Made by a program: the position numbers and the translations under genes. Shown piece after piece: positions 34,939-44,093 of a stretch of DNA of 64,000 nt (position 1 is its first letter; each line of letters begins with the position of its first letter). Below the pieces are notes generated by a model, which saw nothing but the letters and a program-made list of their open reading frames with translations, did no database searches and was not told the DNA's origin. The stretch comes from Flavobacterium tegetincola DSM 22377 (GTDB lineage: Bacteria > Bacteroidota > Bacteroidia > Flavobacteriales > Flavobacteriaceae): NCBI RefSeq assembly GCF_000425485.1, contig NZ_AUDN01000021.1, forward strand, positions 62,001-126,000. Direction: 5' to 3'.

Positions 34939-36177
34939 TTATCGGAGTTTTAAGGTTACTATGGACAAAATGGCAAGCATAATTCCAACAATCCAAAATC
35001 GGGTTACAATTTTACTTTCGTGGTAGCCTTTCTTTTGATAATGGTGGTGCAATGGCGACATTAAAAATATTCTCCGGCCTTCGCCAAAACGTTTCTTGGT
35101 ATATTTAAAATAAGCTACTTGTAGCACTACGCTGAAATTTTCCACCAAGAAAATCCCACATAATAACGGAATGAGCATTTCCTTTCGAACGGCAATTGCC
35201 AATACGGCTATAATTCCACCTATGGTTAAACTTCCCGTATCACCCATAAAAACAGCTGCTGGATAGGAGTTATACCAAAGAAACCCAATTAAAGCTCCAA
35301 CAAACGCGGCTATAAAAACGGTCATTTCTCCCGAATCGGGGATATACATTATATTAAGGTAGTTGGACAAAATAATATTTCCCGAAACAAAGGTAAAAAG
35401 TCCCAACGCCGTAACCGAAATAGCCGAAGTTCCTGCAGCCAAACCGTCAATTCCATCCGTTAAATTAGCGCCATTTGACACAGCAGTAATAATAAAAATC
35501 ACCACCGGAATAAAAATCAACCAAGCCCAATCGCGGTAGTTATCTCCGGTCCAGGCTAACAATTCGGCATAATCAAATTCGTTATTTTTAAAGAAGGGTA
35601 TCGTCGTTAATGTGGATTTTGCCTCTACGTCAGATTGCATCAATACAGACTCATTTGCCGATATGGAATACGCAGCGGTATTTTTAGAATTGGCATCGTC
35701 ACGAACGGTAACTCCCGGGTGGAAATACAAAACCGAACCTACAATTAAACCCAAACCTACTTGACCAACGACTTTAAATCCTCCTTTAAGTCCCTGTTTA
35801 TCCTTTTTAAAAATCTTGATATAATCATCTATAAAACCAATTGTACCCATCCAAAGCGTGGTTACAATCAATAAAACAATGTAAATATTATCCAATTTGG
35901 TCAACAAAATTACAGGAATCAGCGTTGCCAATATAATAATCAAACCACCCATTGTAGGTGTTCCTGCTTTTTCATTTTGACCCACTAGACCCAATTCACG
36001 TACCGTTTCGCCAACTTGTTGGTTGCGTAAAAAATTAATAATACGCTTTCCAAAAACCGTGGAAATAATCAACGATAAAATAACCGCAAGTGCAGAACGA
36101 AACGTAATGTATTGAAACACTCCCGTTCCTGGAATGTCTTTTGTTTTATCTAAATATTCAAATAAATAGTATAGCAT
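34939..36177 (-). CDS. mraY: Phospho-N-acetylmuramoyl-pentapeptide transferase
   Basis: MraY makes lipid I in the membrane. It has the conserved [31 protein letters not shown] and [10 protein letters not shown] motifs and about ten membrane segments. At 412 residues it is about 50 longer than E. coli MraY; the extra part is a loop around [19 protein letters not shown], typical for Bacteroidota. It sits between murE and murD; the expected murF is absent. Confidence 0.97.
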   Translation of the reverse strand: MLYYLFEYLDKTKDIPGTGVFQYITFRSALAVILSLIISTVFGKRIINFLRNQQVGETVRELGLVGQNEKAGTPTMGGLIIILATLIPVILLTKLDNIYIVLLIVTTLWMGTIGFIDDYIKIFKKDKQGLKGGFKVVGQVGLGLIVGSVLYFHPGVTVRDDANSKNTAAYSISANESVLMQSDVEAKSTLTTIPFFKNNEFDYAELLAWTGDNYRDWAWLIFIPVVIFIITAVSNGANLTDGIDGLAAGTSAISVTALGLFTFVSGNIILSNYLNIMYIPDSGEMTVFIAAFVGALIGFLWYNSYPAAVFMGDTGSLTIGGIIAVLAIAVRKEMLIPLLCGIFLVENFSVVLQVAYFKYTKKRFGEGRRIFLMSPLHHHYQKKGYHESKIVTRFWIVGIMLAILSIVTLKLR

Positions 36178-36183
36178 ATCGTT

Positions 36184-37647
36184 CTATTTTTGTAGCATTT
36201 GCAAAAATTCCTTTACCATTTTCATGTCGTCAAAATCGTGTCGAACTCCATGAATTTCTTGATACGTTTCATGTCCTTTCCCAGCAATTAGGATAATGTC
36301 TTGAGCCGTGGCCAATTGACAAGCTGTTTTAATAGCTTGCTTTCTATCAGAAATCGACATTGACTTTTTATAATTTTGAGGCTCCACACCAAGTTCCATT
36401 TCAGCAATAATCGTTTCAGGATTTTCCGTTCTTGGATTGTCAGAAGTTAAAATTACCTTGTCACTCAATTGCGTGGCAATCTGTGCCATAATCGGACGTT
36501 TGGTTTTGTCTCTATCGCCACCACAACCTACAACTGTTATCAATTGCTCATTTTTAGTACGAATGTCATTGATGGTTTTCAATACATTTTCCAATGCATC
36601 TGGCGTGTGTGCATAATCCACAATTGCCGTAATTTTAGTATCCGAAACAATGAACTGAAATCTTCCAGAAACACTTTTCAATTCCGACATCAATCGCAAA
36701 ACCTCTAATGATTCTAGGCCCAATTCAATTGCAGTTCCATAAATTGCAAGTAAATTATAAGCGTTAAAAGTTCCAATCAATCGCGTCCAAAGTTCATCTC
36801 CATTGATTTTTAAAAGCAAACCTGAAATTTGATTTTCTAAAATCAGAGCTTTAAAATCAGCATGCGTTTTTAAAGCGTATGTTCTTTTTCTGGCAACGGT
36901 GTTTTGCAACATTACGCTTCCATTTTTATCGTCTATATTAGTTAATGCAAAAGCATTCTTTGGCAAACCATCGAAAAACGCTTTTTTCACGTCACGGTAT
37001 TCGTTGAAATTACTATGGTAATCCAAATGATCGTGTGATAAATTGGTGAAAATTCCGCCTTCAAAAGTCAAACCTTCTGTACGTTTTTGGTGAATTCCAT
37101 GCGAACTCACTTCCATGAAACAGAATTCCACTCCGGCATTGTTCATTTCTTTCAGGTAGAAATTGATGGTCAATGAATCTGGTGTGGTGTGACTTGCTTT
37201 ATATTCCACGTCGTCTACTAAAATTTTAACAGTCGACAATAAGCCTACTTTATAACCCGCGTTTTTAAACAATTGATAAAGTAAAGAAGCAACCGTTGTT
37301 TTTCCATTGGTACCGGTAACACCTACTAATTTCAAATTTGCAGATGGATTTCCGTAGAAATTTGTTGCCATAAATGCCAAAGCTGAATGCGAATTTTGAA
37401 CCGCAACATAAGTTATTCCAGCCTGAAGATTCTCTGGCAAACTTTCGCAGATAACGGCAACTGCACCTTGACTGATTGCTTTTTCAATAAATTCATGTCC
37501 GTCAGAAAGTGTTCCACGAATGGCCACAAATACGTCATTTTGACTCACTTTTCGCGAATCAAATTCGATTTTTTCCACAAGTAAATCGGTCGATCCATGA
37601 ACCGATTCTATCGCTACTTTATATAATATTTCTTTTAATACCATCAT
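36184..37647 (-). CDS. murE: UDP-N-acetylmuramoyl-tripeptide synthetase (meso-DAP adding)
   Basis: MurE adds the third stem residue. The 487-residue protein has LVGVTGTNGKTTVASLL, FTNLSHDHLDYH and DYAHTPDALENVL. The SDNPRTENPE block carries the DNPR motif that marks enzymes using meso-diaminopimelate. The first of two adjacent ATGs overlaps the ftsI stop as ATGA, which supports that start. Confidence 0.97.
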   Translation of the reverse strand: MMVLKEILYKVAIESVHGSTDLLVEKIEFDSRKVSQNDVFVAIRGTLSDGHEFIEKAISQGAVAVICESLPENLQAGITYVAVQNSHSALAFMATNFYGNPSANLKLVGVTGTNGKTTVASLLYQLFKNAGYKVGLLSTVKILVDDVEYKASHTTPDSLTINFYLKEMNNAGVEFCFMEVSSHGIHQKRTEGLTFEGGIFTNLSHDHLDYHSNFNEYRDVKKAFFDGLPKNAFALTNIDDKNGSVMLQNTVARKRTYALKTHADFKALILENQISGLLLKINGDELWTRLIGTFNAYNLLAIYGTAIELGLESLEVLRLMSELKSVSGRFQFIVSDTKITAIVDYAHTPDALENVLKTINDIRTKNEQLITVVGCGGDRDKTKRPIMAQIATQLSDKVILTSDNPRTENPETIIAEMELGVEPQNYKKSMSISDRKQAIKTACQLATAQDIILIAGKGHETYQEIHGVRHDFDDMKMVKEFLQMLQK

Positions 37648-39650
37648 GATAATTCTAATGTAATGAGGGTGTTTTTGTCAATTTTATTTCCTGGAAGCAC
37701 ACTCTGATTGCGGACTTTTCCTAGGCCAATAATTTTGACACGCATGCCTAAATTTCCTAATAATGCTACAGCATCCATTCCTGTCATTCCTTTTACATTG
37801 GGAACCACATCTTGCTTTTTCTGCATTTTAGCGTAATACGAATCGTAACTTGCTTCTTGCTTCACATCCTTTTTCTTCAGATTTTTTACTTCATTCATCG
37901 TGGGAGAATCGGTAAAAATTTTCTGTGCAATTCTTTTAAAAACCGGCCCAGCAACATCAGCTCCGTAAATTCCCTTCTCCTTACTGGGTTTGTGAATGAT
38001 GATTATGCAAGAATACTTTGGATTATCTGCTGGAAAATAACCTGCAAAAGACGACGCATAATACATTTGACTGTCAGCGCCTTTTCCTTTCCCATAATTT
38101 ACTTGAGCCGTTCCTGTTTTTCCTGCCATTGAGAAATCTTTGGAATACAATTTTTTTCCCGTTCCATTTTTTACGGTATTGGCCAAAACTGCTTTTACTT
38201 TGGCAAGTGTTTCTGGTGAACAAATTCTCGGATTGATTACTTCTTTATCAAATTTCTTAATGGTTTTATTCCACTCTTTTATCTCTTTTACAAATATTGG
38301 CTTTACCATTTCGCCATTATTTGCCACAGCATTATACAGCGTTAGCATTTGCAGCGGCGTCATTGAAACATTGTACCCGTAAGCCATCCAAGGCAAAGTA
38401 ATTCCTGACCATCCTTTCCCTTTGACTTGTGGAATAAAAGGAATTCCTTCTCCTTCAATTGGCAAGCCCAAAGGTTTATTTAAGCCGTAACTATTAATTC
38501 TGTTGATAAATTGCGATGGATTGTCTTTATACGCATTTTGAACCGCTTGAGCCATTACCGTATTTGAAGAAACCTCAAAGCCACGAGCCAAACTTATTTT
38601 TCCATAACCACCTCTGTGAGAATCACGTACGCGTCTTCGGTAATATTCTACTACTCCACCGTTTGTATCATAAACCGTACTTGTATCGGCTTTTTTATCA
38701 TCTATAAGTGCAATTAAATCAATCAATTTGAAGGTGGATCCCGGTTCTTGAGATTCACCAATTGCATAATTTAATTTCTCATAATAATTACCATTTGCCT
38801 CGCGACCTAGATTTGCAATCGCTTTTACTTCTCCTGAATTGGTCTCCATAACTACGACACTTCCATGATCTGCTTCGTAATATTCCAACTGTTTCAACAA
38901 AGCATGGTGGGCAATATCTTGAATATACACGTCAATTGTAGACACAATATCATATCCATCTTGCGGTTCTATTTCATTATTGTCGCGCAACGGTTTCCAC
39001 TGGCCTTTTGCAATACGTTGCTTTAAAATCTTACCATCTTTACCATTCAAATAATCGGCAAAAGCACCTTCAATTCCAGCGATTCGGGTTTTTCCATTAT
39101 GGTCCACACGTTCGTAACCAATTGTTCTTTCAGCAATTTTGCCAATCGGATGCTCACGAACCGTTTCTTGCTCTACAATAATCCCACCTTTATAAGCGCC
39201 TAATTTGAAAAGCGGAAAACTTTTGATACGCATATAATCCGTATAACTCAAATCACGAGCCACCAAGAAGTACCGGTTTCTATTGGTTTTTGCACGATTC
39301 AGACTTGTTCGAAATTCATTACTTGATTTTCCTAATAACACTGAAAGTGAATCTGCCAGCGCATTAATATTTGCATTAAAATTAGCGTCGGTTGGCGCCA
39401 GTGCATCAAAACGAATTTGATAATTTGGAATGGATGTAGCCAATAAGCTTCCGTCCGCTGAATAGATATTTCCTTTATTTGCAGGAATAACAAAGTTTTT
39501 AACGGAACGTTCTTTAGCTAATTTTCGATAATAGTCGCCCTCCACCCACTGTATATTAGTGAGTTTAACCACAATTGCACCTGCCATGATTAACACGACC
39601 AATGCAAAAAGGTAGATTCGGTAGGACATACTTTTATCTTCTATTGCCAT
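37644..39650 (-). CDS. ftsI: Division-specific penicillin-binding protein (transpeptidase) with PASTA domain
   Basis: This class B PBP crosslinks septal peptidoglycan. The 668 residues hold an N-terminal membrane helix (IYLFALVVLIMAGAIVV), a pedestal domain and the transpeptidase motifs EPGSTFKLI (nucleophile Ser), SSN in EVSSNTVMAQ and KTGT in MAGKTGTAQV. A C-terminal PASTA domain follows (VVPNVKGMTGMDAVALLGNLG), which E. coli FtsI lacks but Bacteroidota often have. It overlaps the end of the ftsL gene by 10 nt. Confidence 0.95.
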   Translation of the reverse strand: MAIEDKSMSYRIYLFALVVLIMAGAIVVKLTNIQWVEGDYYRKLAKERSVKNFVIPANKGNIYSADGSLLATSIPNYQIRFDALAPTDANFNANINALADSLSVLLGKSSNEFRTSLNRAKTNRNRYFLVARDLSYTDYMRIKSFPLFKLGAYKGGIIVEQETVREHPIGKIAERTIGYERVDHNGKTRIAGIEGAFADYLNGKDGKILKQRIAKGQWKPLRDNNEIEPQDGYDIVSTIDVYIQDIAHHALLKQLEYYEADHGSVVVMETNSGEVKAIANLGREANGNYYEKLNYAIGESQEPGSTFKLIDLIALIDDKKADTSTVYDTNGGVVEYYRRRVRDSHRGGYGKISLARGFEVSSNTVMAQAVQNAYKDNPSQFINRINSYGLNKPLGLPIEGEGIPFIPQVKGKGWSGITLPWMAYGYNVSMTPLQMLTLYNAVANNGEMVKPIFVKEIKEWNKTIKKFDKEVINPRICSPETLAKVKAVLANTVKNGTGKKLYSKDFSMAGKTGTAQVNYGKGKGADSQMYYASSFAGYFPADNPKYSCIIIIHKPSKEKGIYGADVAGPVFKRIAQKIFTDSPTMNEVKNLKKKDVKQEASYDSYYAKMQKKQDVVPNVKGMTGMDAVALLGNLGMRVKIIGLGKVRNQSVLPGNKIDKNTLITLELS

Positions 39651-39991
39651 AGTTTCTGCACAAAATTTTTATCGGATTCTTCTGCTTTTACTTTTATTTT
39701 TACTGGAGGAACCGATGATGGTTTGATCTCCTTTTCAATCATTTTTTTCTCGATGGTGGACTCTAATTTTAGCTCCATCAATTCAGAGCGGCGGTCTACA
39801 AATTCAGACCGCAATTCCTTTACTTCATTTTCCAATGCTTTTATTTTGAAAATCTTCAACTCGTAGCGATTGGTATTTGCAATCATTATAATGGCTAAAA
39901 AAATAACGAATAAGATGAAACCCCAATTTCTATTGGCGTCTTCATCAACTAAAAATCGCGCTTTTAAAACATTATAAATTCCGCCTTTCAT
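39641..39991 (-). CDS. ftsL: FtsL-like division protein
   Basis: This small bitopic protein of 116 residues has one membrane helix (FILFVIFLAIIMIANT) followed by a periplasmic coiled coil (KALENEVKELRSEFVDRRSELMELKLE). That is the FtsL/DivIC design. The sequence is weakly conserved, so position between rsmH and ftsI supports the call. It starts 2 nt after rsmH. Confidence 0.85.
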   Translation of the reverse strand: MKGGIYNVLKARFLVDEDANRNWGFILFVIFLAIIMIANTNRYELKIFKIKALENEVKELRSEFVDRRSELMELKLESTIEKKMIEKEIKPSSVPPVKIKVKAEESDKNFVQKLWQ

Positions 39992-39993
39992 TA

Positions 39994-40902
39994 TTATTTT
40001 TTTTCTGCAATACGCAATTTCGCACTTCTCGCACGGTTGTTATGGTAAATTTCATCGGCACTTGGCACAATTAATTTTCCAATGGATTTAAATGGAACGG
40101 TAAAATTTCCGAAGAAATCCTTTTCAGGCTCCCCTTCAAACATCCCGTTTTTCATAAATCTCTTCACCAAACGGTCTTCCAAAGAATGATAGGAAATCAC
40201 ACTTAAGCGACCTTCAGGCGCTAAAACTTCTAATGATTGTTCTAAAAACTCTTTCAGTACATCCATTTCTTGATTGACTTCAATGCGAATGGCTTGGTAC
40301 ATTTGTGCCAAAATTTTATGGCTTTTATGAGCAGGAAGAAACCGACCCAAAACGTGTTTCAACTGCTCTGTGTTTCTAATTTCTTCATTTTCTCTGTATT
40401 CCAAAATAGTTCTAGCAATTGCAGGTGCATTTTTCAATTCGCCGTAATCGAAAAACACGCGACGTAGATTGGCTTCGTCGTATTCGTTGACTACTTTAAA
40501 AGCGCTCAAATCGTTTTTTTGACTCATTCGCATGTCTAATTCTGCATCAAATCGCGTAGAAAAACCACGTTCTGCCACGTCAAACTGATGCGAAGAAACA
40601 CCCAAATCTGCTAAAATTCCATCCACTTGACGCACGTTATGAAAACGTAAAAAGCGTTTTATAAATCTGAAATTCTCATTGATTAATTCAAAACGTTCGT
40701 CAGGCAATGCATTTGCCAAAGCATCTTCGTCTTGGTCAAAAGCAAATAGTTTTCCGTTGGGACCCAAACGATTCAAAATTTCCTTTGAATGTCCGCCGCC
40801 GCCAAAAGTTACATCCACATAAATGCCGTCTGGCTTTATATTTAAACCATCCACCGTTTCTTTCAGTAAAACTGGATTATGATATTCCATTTCCATCTTC
40901 AT
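39994..40902 (-). CDS. rsmH: 16S rRNA (cytosine(1402)-N(4))-methyltransferase
   Basis: RsmH methylates C1402 of 16S rRNA. The 302-residue protein has YHNPVLLKETVDGL, DVTFGGGGHSKEIL (SAM site), GILADLGVSSHQFD and SYHSLEDRLVKRFMK. Several ATGs lie at the beginning (MKMEMEYHNP); whichever is used, the gene overlaps mraZ by 14-26 nt, suggesting coupled translation. Confidence 0.96.
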   Translation of the reverse strand: MKMEMEYHNPVLLKETVDGLNIKPDGIYVDVTFGGGGHSKEILNRLGPNGKLFAFDQDEDALANALPDERFELINENFRFIKRFLRFHNVRQVDGILADLGVSSHQFDVAERGFSTRFDAELDMRMSQKNDLSAFKVVNEYDEANLRRVFFDYGELKNAPAIARTILEYRENEEIRNTEQLKHVLGRFLPAHKSHKILAQMYQAIRIEVNQEMDVLKEFLEQSLEVLAPEGRLSVISYHSLEDRLVKRFMKNGMFEGEPEKDFFGNFTVPFKSIGKLIVPSADEIYHNNRARSAKLRIAEKK

Positions 40903-41350
40903 TTAAATTTCCCATTACTTCTTCCGCCAAATCAGCAAAATCAACATCATCACCACTAATTGACTCTTCGTACAACTCTTTATCCCAAATTTCCACGATA
41001 TTCACCTTCGAGGAAAGCACAATGTCTTTTTGAATAGCACCAAAAACCACTAAATCTTTCGGGATCAACAAACGACCTAAATCATCAATTTCGATGATTT
41101 TGACACCTGCCATAAATTTTCGAATGAAGTCGTTATTTTTTTTATTAAATCGATTCAACTTATTGATTTTTAACATCATTAAGTCCCATTCTGCCATTGG
41201 CCACAACTCTAAACACTTGTCAAATACCGAGCGTTTCATCACGAAACCGTCTTGTAAAGAAGCATTTAACTGCTTTTTTAAAGGCGATGGCAAAAGCAGA
41301 CGGCCTTTGGCGTCCACTTTACATTCGTATGTCCCGATTATTGAATTCAA
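40877..41350 (-). CDS. mraZ: Transcriptional regulator / division protein MraZ, TTG start
   Basis: MraZ is the first gene of the cluster and a repressor of its own operon in other bacteria. The 157 residues hold two AbrB-like swapped-hairpin motifs: IGTYECKVDAKGRLLLPSPLKKQL and a second around IIEIDDLGRLLIPKDLVVFG. The reading frame starts at TTG: an in-frame TAA lies three codons upstream and no ATG appears before residue 39. Three tandem CCAC (GTGG on the minus strand) boxes at 10-nt spacing lie in its promoter. Confidence 0.94.
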   Translation of the reverse strand: MNSIIGTYECKVDAKGRLLLPSPLKKQLNASLQDGFVMKRSVFDKCLELWPMAEWDLMMLKINKLNRFNKKNNDFIRKFMAGVKIIEIDDLGRLLIPKDLVVFGAIQKDIVLSSKVNIVEIWDKELYEESISGDDVDFADLAEEVMGNLNEDGNGIS

Positions 41351-41372
41351 GTTATATTAGTTTAAGAAGAAG

Positions 41373-41380
41373 CAAAAATA
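41373..41380 (-). promoter_or_regulatory. -7 element of the mraZ operon
   Basis: On the minus strand it reads TATTTTTG, matching TAnnTTTG, 22 nt before the mraZ start. The MraZ boxes begin about 12 nt upstream of it, over the -33 region. Confidence 0.6.
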
Positions 41381-41388
41381 TAAAAAAT

Positions 41389-41437
41389 TTTACCACAATA
41401 TACCACTTTTTCCCACTTTGTTGATAAGTTTTACCAC
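41389..41437 (-). promoter_or_regulatory. MraZ-box array
   Basis: On the minus strand GTGG begins at 41416, 41406 and 41396, giving three units of the form GTGGNANANT at 10-nt spacing. A fourth GTGG begins at 41437, 21 nt (two turns) upstream. Tandem TGG-containing boxes with 10-nt spacing are the known MraZ binding site in other bacteria. They overlap the -33 region, consistent with repression. Confidence 0.75.
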
Positions 41438-41714
41438 TCGCATCTTCCAAATCTTAAATGTTGATTTTGTGAATATTAAGATTTTATTAGATATATTTTA
41501 ATGAATTGTATTGATAATAAAACATTCGCTATTCAAAACTGCTGAACCTTCACTTTAAATGCAAAATCGATAATCAATTTGTAATGAAATTTGCGCGATT
41601 GAATGCATCTCAAACGGAAACAAATTTAAAAATGAAACAAAAAAACACTCTAAAAAATCCTTCACTTTTGTTAAAAAAAAAATTTTCAAAAAATGATATT
41701 GTTTTAATAAATCC
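41438..41714. other. Gene-free AT-rich divergent spacer
   Basis: The rest of the 412-nt region between mraZ and the hydrolase gene is over 75% A+T with A and T runs. I see no gene, RNA fold or repeat in it beyond the two promoters at its ends. Confidence 0.5.
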
Positions 41715-41722
41715 TATATTTG
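41715..41722 (+). promoter_or_regulatory. -7 element of the alpha/beta hydrolase gene
   Basis: TATATTTG matches TAnnTTTG, 40 nt before the ATG. The leader contains a three-codon frame (ATG CCC AAA TAA at 41746), of doubtful meaning. Confidence 0.5.
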
Positions 41723-41762
41723 TCGTCTCGACTTTTCGAGGAAATATGCCCAAATAACGAGA

Positions 41763-42527
41763 ATGGAACACGAATTAAAAAAAGATGGTCGCTATACATA
41801 TTACGAAGCTGGCGAAGGAACTCCAATCATTATTCTGCATGGATTAATGGGTGGATTGAGTAACTTTGATGGTGTTGCCCAATTTTTTCCAGCAAAAGGA
41901 TACAAGGTTGTGATTCCAGAATTACCGATTTACACGCAAAGTATTTTAAAGACAAATGTCAAGGCTTTTGCCAAATACGTAAAAGATTTTATCACATTTA
42001 AGGGATACGATCGCGTTATTTTATTAGGTAATTCACTTGGAGGACACATTGCGCTATACCATACAAAAATGTATCCTGAAAAAATGCTTGGACTGATAAT
42101 AACTGGAAGTTCAGGACTTTATGAAAGCGCCATGGGTGACAGTTATCCGCGTCGAGGCGATTATGATTATATTCAGAAAAAAGCGGAAGCTGTATTCTAT
42201 GATCCTAAAATTGCTACTAAAGAAATAGTAGACGAGGTGTATCAAATGGCAAACGACAGAATCAAATTGATCAAAACGTTAACCATTGCCAAAAGTGCCA
42301 TTCGCCATAATATGGCAAAGGATTTACCTAAAATGCATGTTCCCACTTGTATCATCTGGGGAAAAAACGACAGTGTAACGCCACCAGAAGTTGCCGTTGA
42401 ATTTGACCAATTGCTACCAAATTCTTCTTTACATTGGATTGATAAATGTGGTCATGCCGCAATGATGGAGCAACCCGATGAATTTAATGAAATTATGTAT
42501 ACTTGGTTGCAAAAAGTAAATTTGTAA
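41763..42527 (+). CDS. Alpha/beta hydrolase
   Basis: The 254-residue alpha/beta hydrolase has the oxyanion region IIILHGLMGG, nucleophile Ser91 in GNSLGGHIALYH, an acid in WGKNDSVTPPE, and the catalytic His in DKCGHAAMMEQPDEF. There is no signal peptide, so it is cytosolic. Substrate is unknown. The gene has its own terminator. In flavobacteria it is commonly found between mraZ and engB, so it belongs to the core gene order. Confidence 0.88.
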   Translation: MEHELKKDGRYTYYEAGEGTPIIILHGLMGGLSNFDGVAQFFPAKGYKVVIPELPIYTQSILKTNVKAFAKYVKDFITFKGYDRVILLGNSLGGHIALYHTKMYPEKMLGLIITGSSGLYESAMGDSYPRRGDYDYIQKKAEAVFYDPKIATKEIVDEVYQMANDRIKLIKTLTIAKSAIRHNMAKDLPKMHVPTCIIWGKNDSVTPPEVAVEFDQLLPNSSLHWIDKCGHAAMMEQPDEFNEIMYTWLQKVNL

Positions 42528-42545
42528 CCTCAACTCAATATATCA

Positions 42546-42592
42546 AACCACTATTTGAAGATAAAAAACTTTAAATAGTGGTTGTTTTTTTT
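42546..42592 (+). terminator. Terminator of the alpha/beta hydrolase gene
   Basis: AACCACTATTT (42546-42556) pairs perfectly with AAATAGTGGTT (42573-42583), followed by a run of eight T. Confidence 0.88.
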
Positions 42593-42595
42593 ACC

Positions 42596-42603
42596 TAACT
42601 TTG
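42596..42603 (+). promoter_or_regulatory. -7 element of engB
   Basis: TAACTTTG matches TAnnTTTG, 16 nt before the ATG. The terminator of the preceding gene occupies the place where the -33 box would be. Confidence 0.45.
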
Positions 42604-42619
42604 CCGCAAATCTTTTATC

Positions 42620-43237
42620 ATGAAAATCAATACTGCCGAATTCATCATTAGTAACTCTGAAGTGGACAAATGTCCGAAAGAACCCATTCCAGAATATGCA
42701 TTTATCGGAAGGTCTAATGTTGGAAAGTCATCTTTGATTAACATGCTGACCAATCATAAAAACCTTGCAAAAACATCCGGTCGTCCAGGGAAAACGCAAT
42801 TGATCAATCACTTTAAAATCAATAACAATTGGTTTTTGGTAGATTTACCAGGTTATGGTTATGCAAAAGTTTCCAAGAAAACCAAGTCGGTGTTTCAACA
42901 ATTTATTACGGATTATTTTGAAACACGTCAGCAATTGATTTGTGCTTTTGTTCTGATTGACATTCGCCACGAAGCGCAAAATATCGACATTGAATTCATG
43001 AGTTACATGGGCGAAAGTGAAATCCCATTTTGCATCATTTTTACGAAAGCAGATAAAATTAGCAAAACTAAAATTGACTCACATATTGCCGCTTACACGA
43101 AACAAATGTATGCCAACCATTGGGAAGAAATGCCACAATACTTTGTAACTTCTGCTACAGAAGGATTGGGTAAGGAGTCTGTTTTAGAATACATTGCAGA
43201 AATAAATGAAGATTTATTTAAGAACGATTTGTTGTAA
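42620..43237 (+). CDS. engB: Ribosome biogenesis GTP-binding protein EngB (YsxC/YihA)
   Basis: This small GTPase is needed for 50S subunit assembly. The 205 residues show the G motifs in order: GRSNVGKS (30-37), the switch with TSGRPGKTQLINHF, DLPGYGYAKV for G3, FTKADK for G4 and VTSATEGLG for G5. Length and pattern are standard. Confidence 0.97.
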   Translation: MKINTAEFIISNSEVDKCPKEPIPEYAFIGRSNVGKSSLINMLTNHKNLAKTSGRPGKTQLINHFKINNNWFLVDLPGYGYAKVSKKTKSVFQQFITDYFETRQQLICAFVLIDIRHEAQNIDIEFMSYMGESEIPFCIIFTKADKISKTKIDSHIAAYTKQMYANHWEEMPQYFVTSATEGLGKESVLEYIAEINEDLFKNDLL

Positions 43238-43254
43238 TCTAAATTTCCAATCCA

Positions 43255-43488
43255 ATGCAAAAAACACTATTAACGACACTCTTCGTTTTGATGACAATTT
43301 CAACATTTGCTAATGATGGAAATTCGTCCGTTGAAATAATAAAAAGCGGCGTCAGTTTCGGAACAGTCTTAGCAATCGTAATTTCTTGGTCTAGAAACAG
43401 CAGTTTGCTTTGGGCTATTGTACATGGAATTTTCGGCTGGTTATATGTAATTTATTATGCACTATTCCTTCCTTCACAATCAAAATAG
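43255..43488 (+). CDS. Small secreted or membrane protein
   Basis: The 77-residue protein has an N-terminal signal peptide (LLTTLFVLMTISTFAN), a short linker and a hydrophobic hairpin (FGTVLAIVISW and LLWAIVHGIFGWLYVIYYALF). It lies 17 nt after engB in the same direction and shares its terminator. Small proteins of this type are common in flavobacteria; function is unknown. Confidence 0.7.
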   Translation: MQKTLLTTLFVLMTISTFANDGNSSVEIIKSGVSFGTVLAIVISWSRNSSLLWAIVHGIFGWLYVIYYALFLPSQSK

Positions 43489-43491
43489 AAT

Positions 43492-43536
43492 TAAAAAAAA
43501 CAAAAGGCTTTCTTCACAGAAAGCCTTTTGTTTTTT
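43492..43536. terminator. Bidirectional terminator after engB unit
   Basis: CAAAAGGCTTTCT (43501-43513) pairs perfectly over 13 bp with AGAAAGCCTTTTG (43518-43530), loop TCAC. An A run precedes and a T run follows, so it can work on both strands. Confidence 0.9.
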
Positions 43537-43581
43537 GAACAATTTTCATATTATATTTAGTTACAACTCTAATCATTTGAG

Positions 43582-43602
43582 ATTCTGAATTAAATTCAGA
43601 AT
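43582..43602. repeat. Perfect 21-bp palindromic intergenic repeat
   Basis: ATTCTGAATT-A-AATTCAGAAT, flanked by TTTGAG and GACAAAA. The surrounding pattern (GAGATTCTGAAT...TTCAGAATGACAAA) resembles a short dispersed flavobacterial repeat; a related GATTCC...GGAATGACAAA occurs near 50353. Confidence 0.55.
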
Positions 43603-43633
43603 GACAAAACGCGGAGCTGTGCAAACCCAAATC

Positions 43634-43957
43634 TTACTTTATTAAATCCATTTTTTCGGCAAAGTACTCACAGAAATCTTTCATTGTATCAGTCATTTGT
43701 TGATCATCGGTGGCACGTTGAAAAGTATCTGACATGGCCACTAAAGTTTGGTGAAAAAACTTTTTCATTTCATCCACTGGCATGTCTTTCGTCCAAAGGT
43801 CAATTCGTAAAGTTTCTTGTGCTTTACTGTCCCAAATGGAAAGCATAATTGCCTTTGCTTCTTGCTGATTTACACCACCATCTTCGGCAGACCATTGCAG
43901 TTTTTCTGGTACGCGGTTTTCGTCTAGGTCAATTGAAAATTTTATTTCTGAAGTCAT
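43634..43957 (-). CDS. gldC: Gliding motility protein GldC
   Basis: GldC is a small accessory protein of Flavobacterium gliding. The ATG at 43957 gives 107 residues starting MTSEIKFSIDLDENRVPEKLQW, the typical N-terminus; the open frame upstream is rejected because it translates AT-rich spacer. SIWDSKAQETLRIDLWTKDMPVDEMKKFF and the helical end follow the family pattern. It has no signal peptide. It lies downstream of gldB on the same strand, as in F. johnsoniae. Confidence 0.93.
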   Translation of the reverse strand: MTSEIKFSIDLDENRVPEKLQWSAEDGGVNQQEAKAIMLSIWDSKAQETLRIDLWTKDMPVDEMKKFFHQTLVAMSDTFQRATDDQQMTDTMKDFCEYFAEKMDLIK

Positions 43958-44093
43958 TTTTTTAGATTTTAAAGGTTGGAAGAAACAAGCTGAAAGTTGG
44001 AAATTTGCTGTCAAAAAATAGCTATCTGTGTATCTATACGTATTGAATACTAGAAAACTGAATACTGACAACTAAAAATCTGAACACTGAAAA
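43958..44093. repeat. gldB-gldC spacer with degenerate CTGAA/ACTG repeats
   Basis: The spacer contains irregular repeats of the form AACTGAATACTGACAACT and CTGAACACTGAAAACT. They resemble low-complexity flavobacterial intergenic repeats. No terminator is apparent, so gldB and gldC may still be co-transcribed. Confidence 0.45.

Noticed and set aside
29814..41350. murF or ddl within the division cluster
   Set aside because: All genes from mraZ to ftsZ are accounted for and none has MurF or Ddl motifs; absence is usual for this lineage.
43958..44071. 38-residue N-terminal extension of GldC
   Set aside because: It translates low-complexity spacer; GldC normally starts near MTSEIKF.
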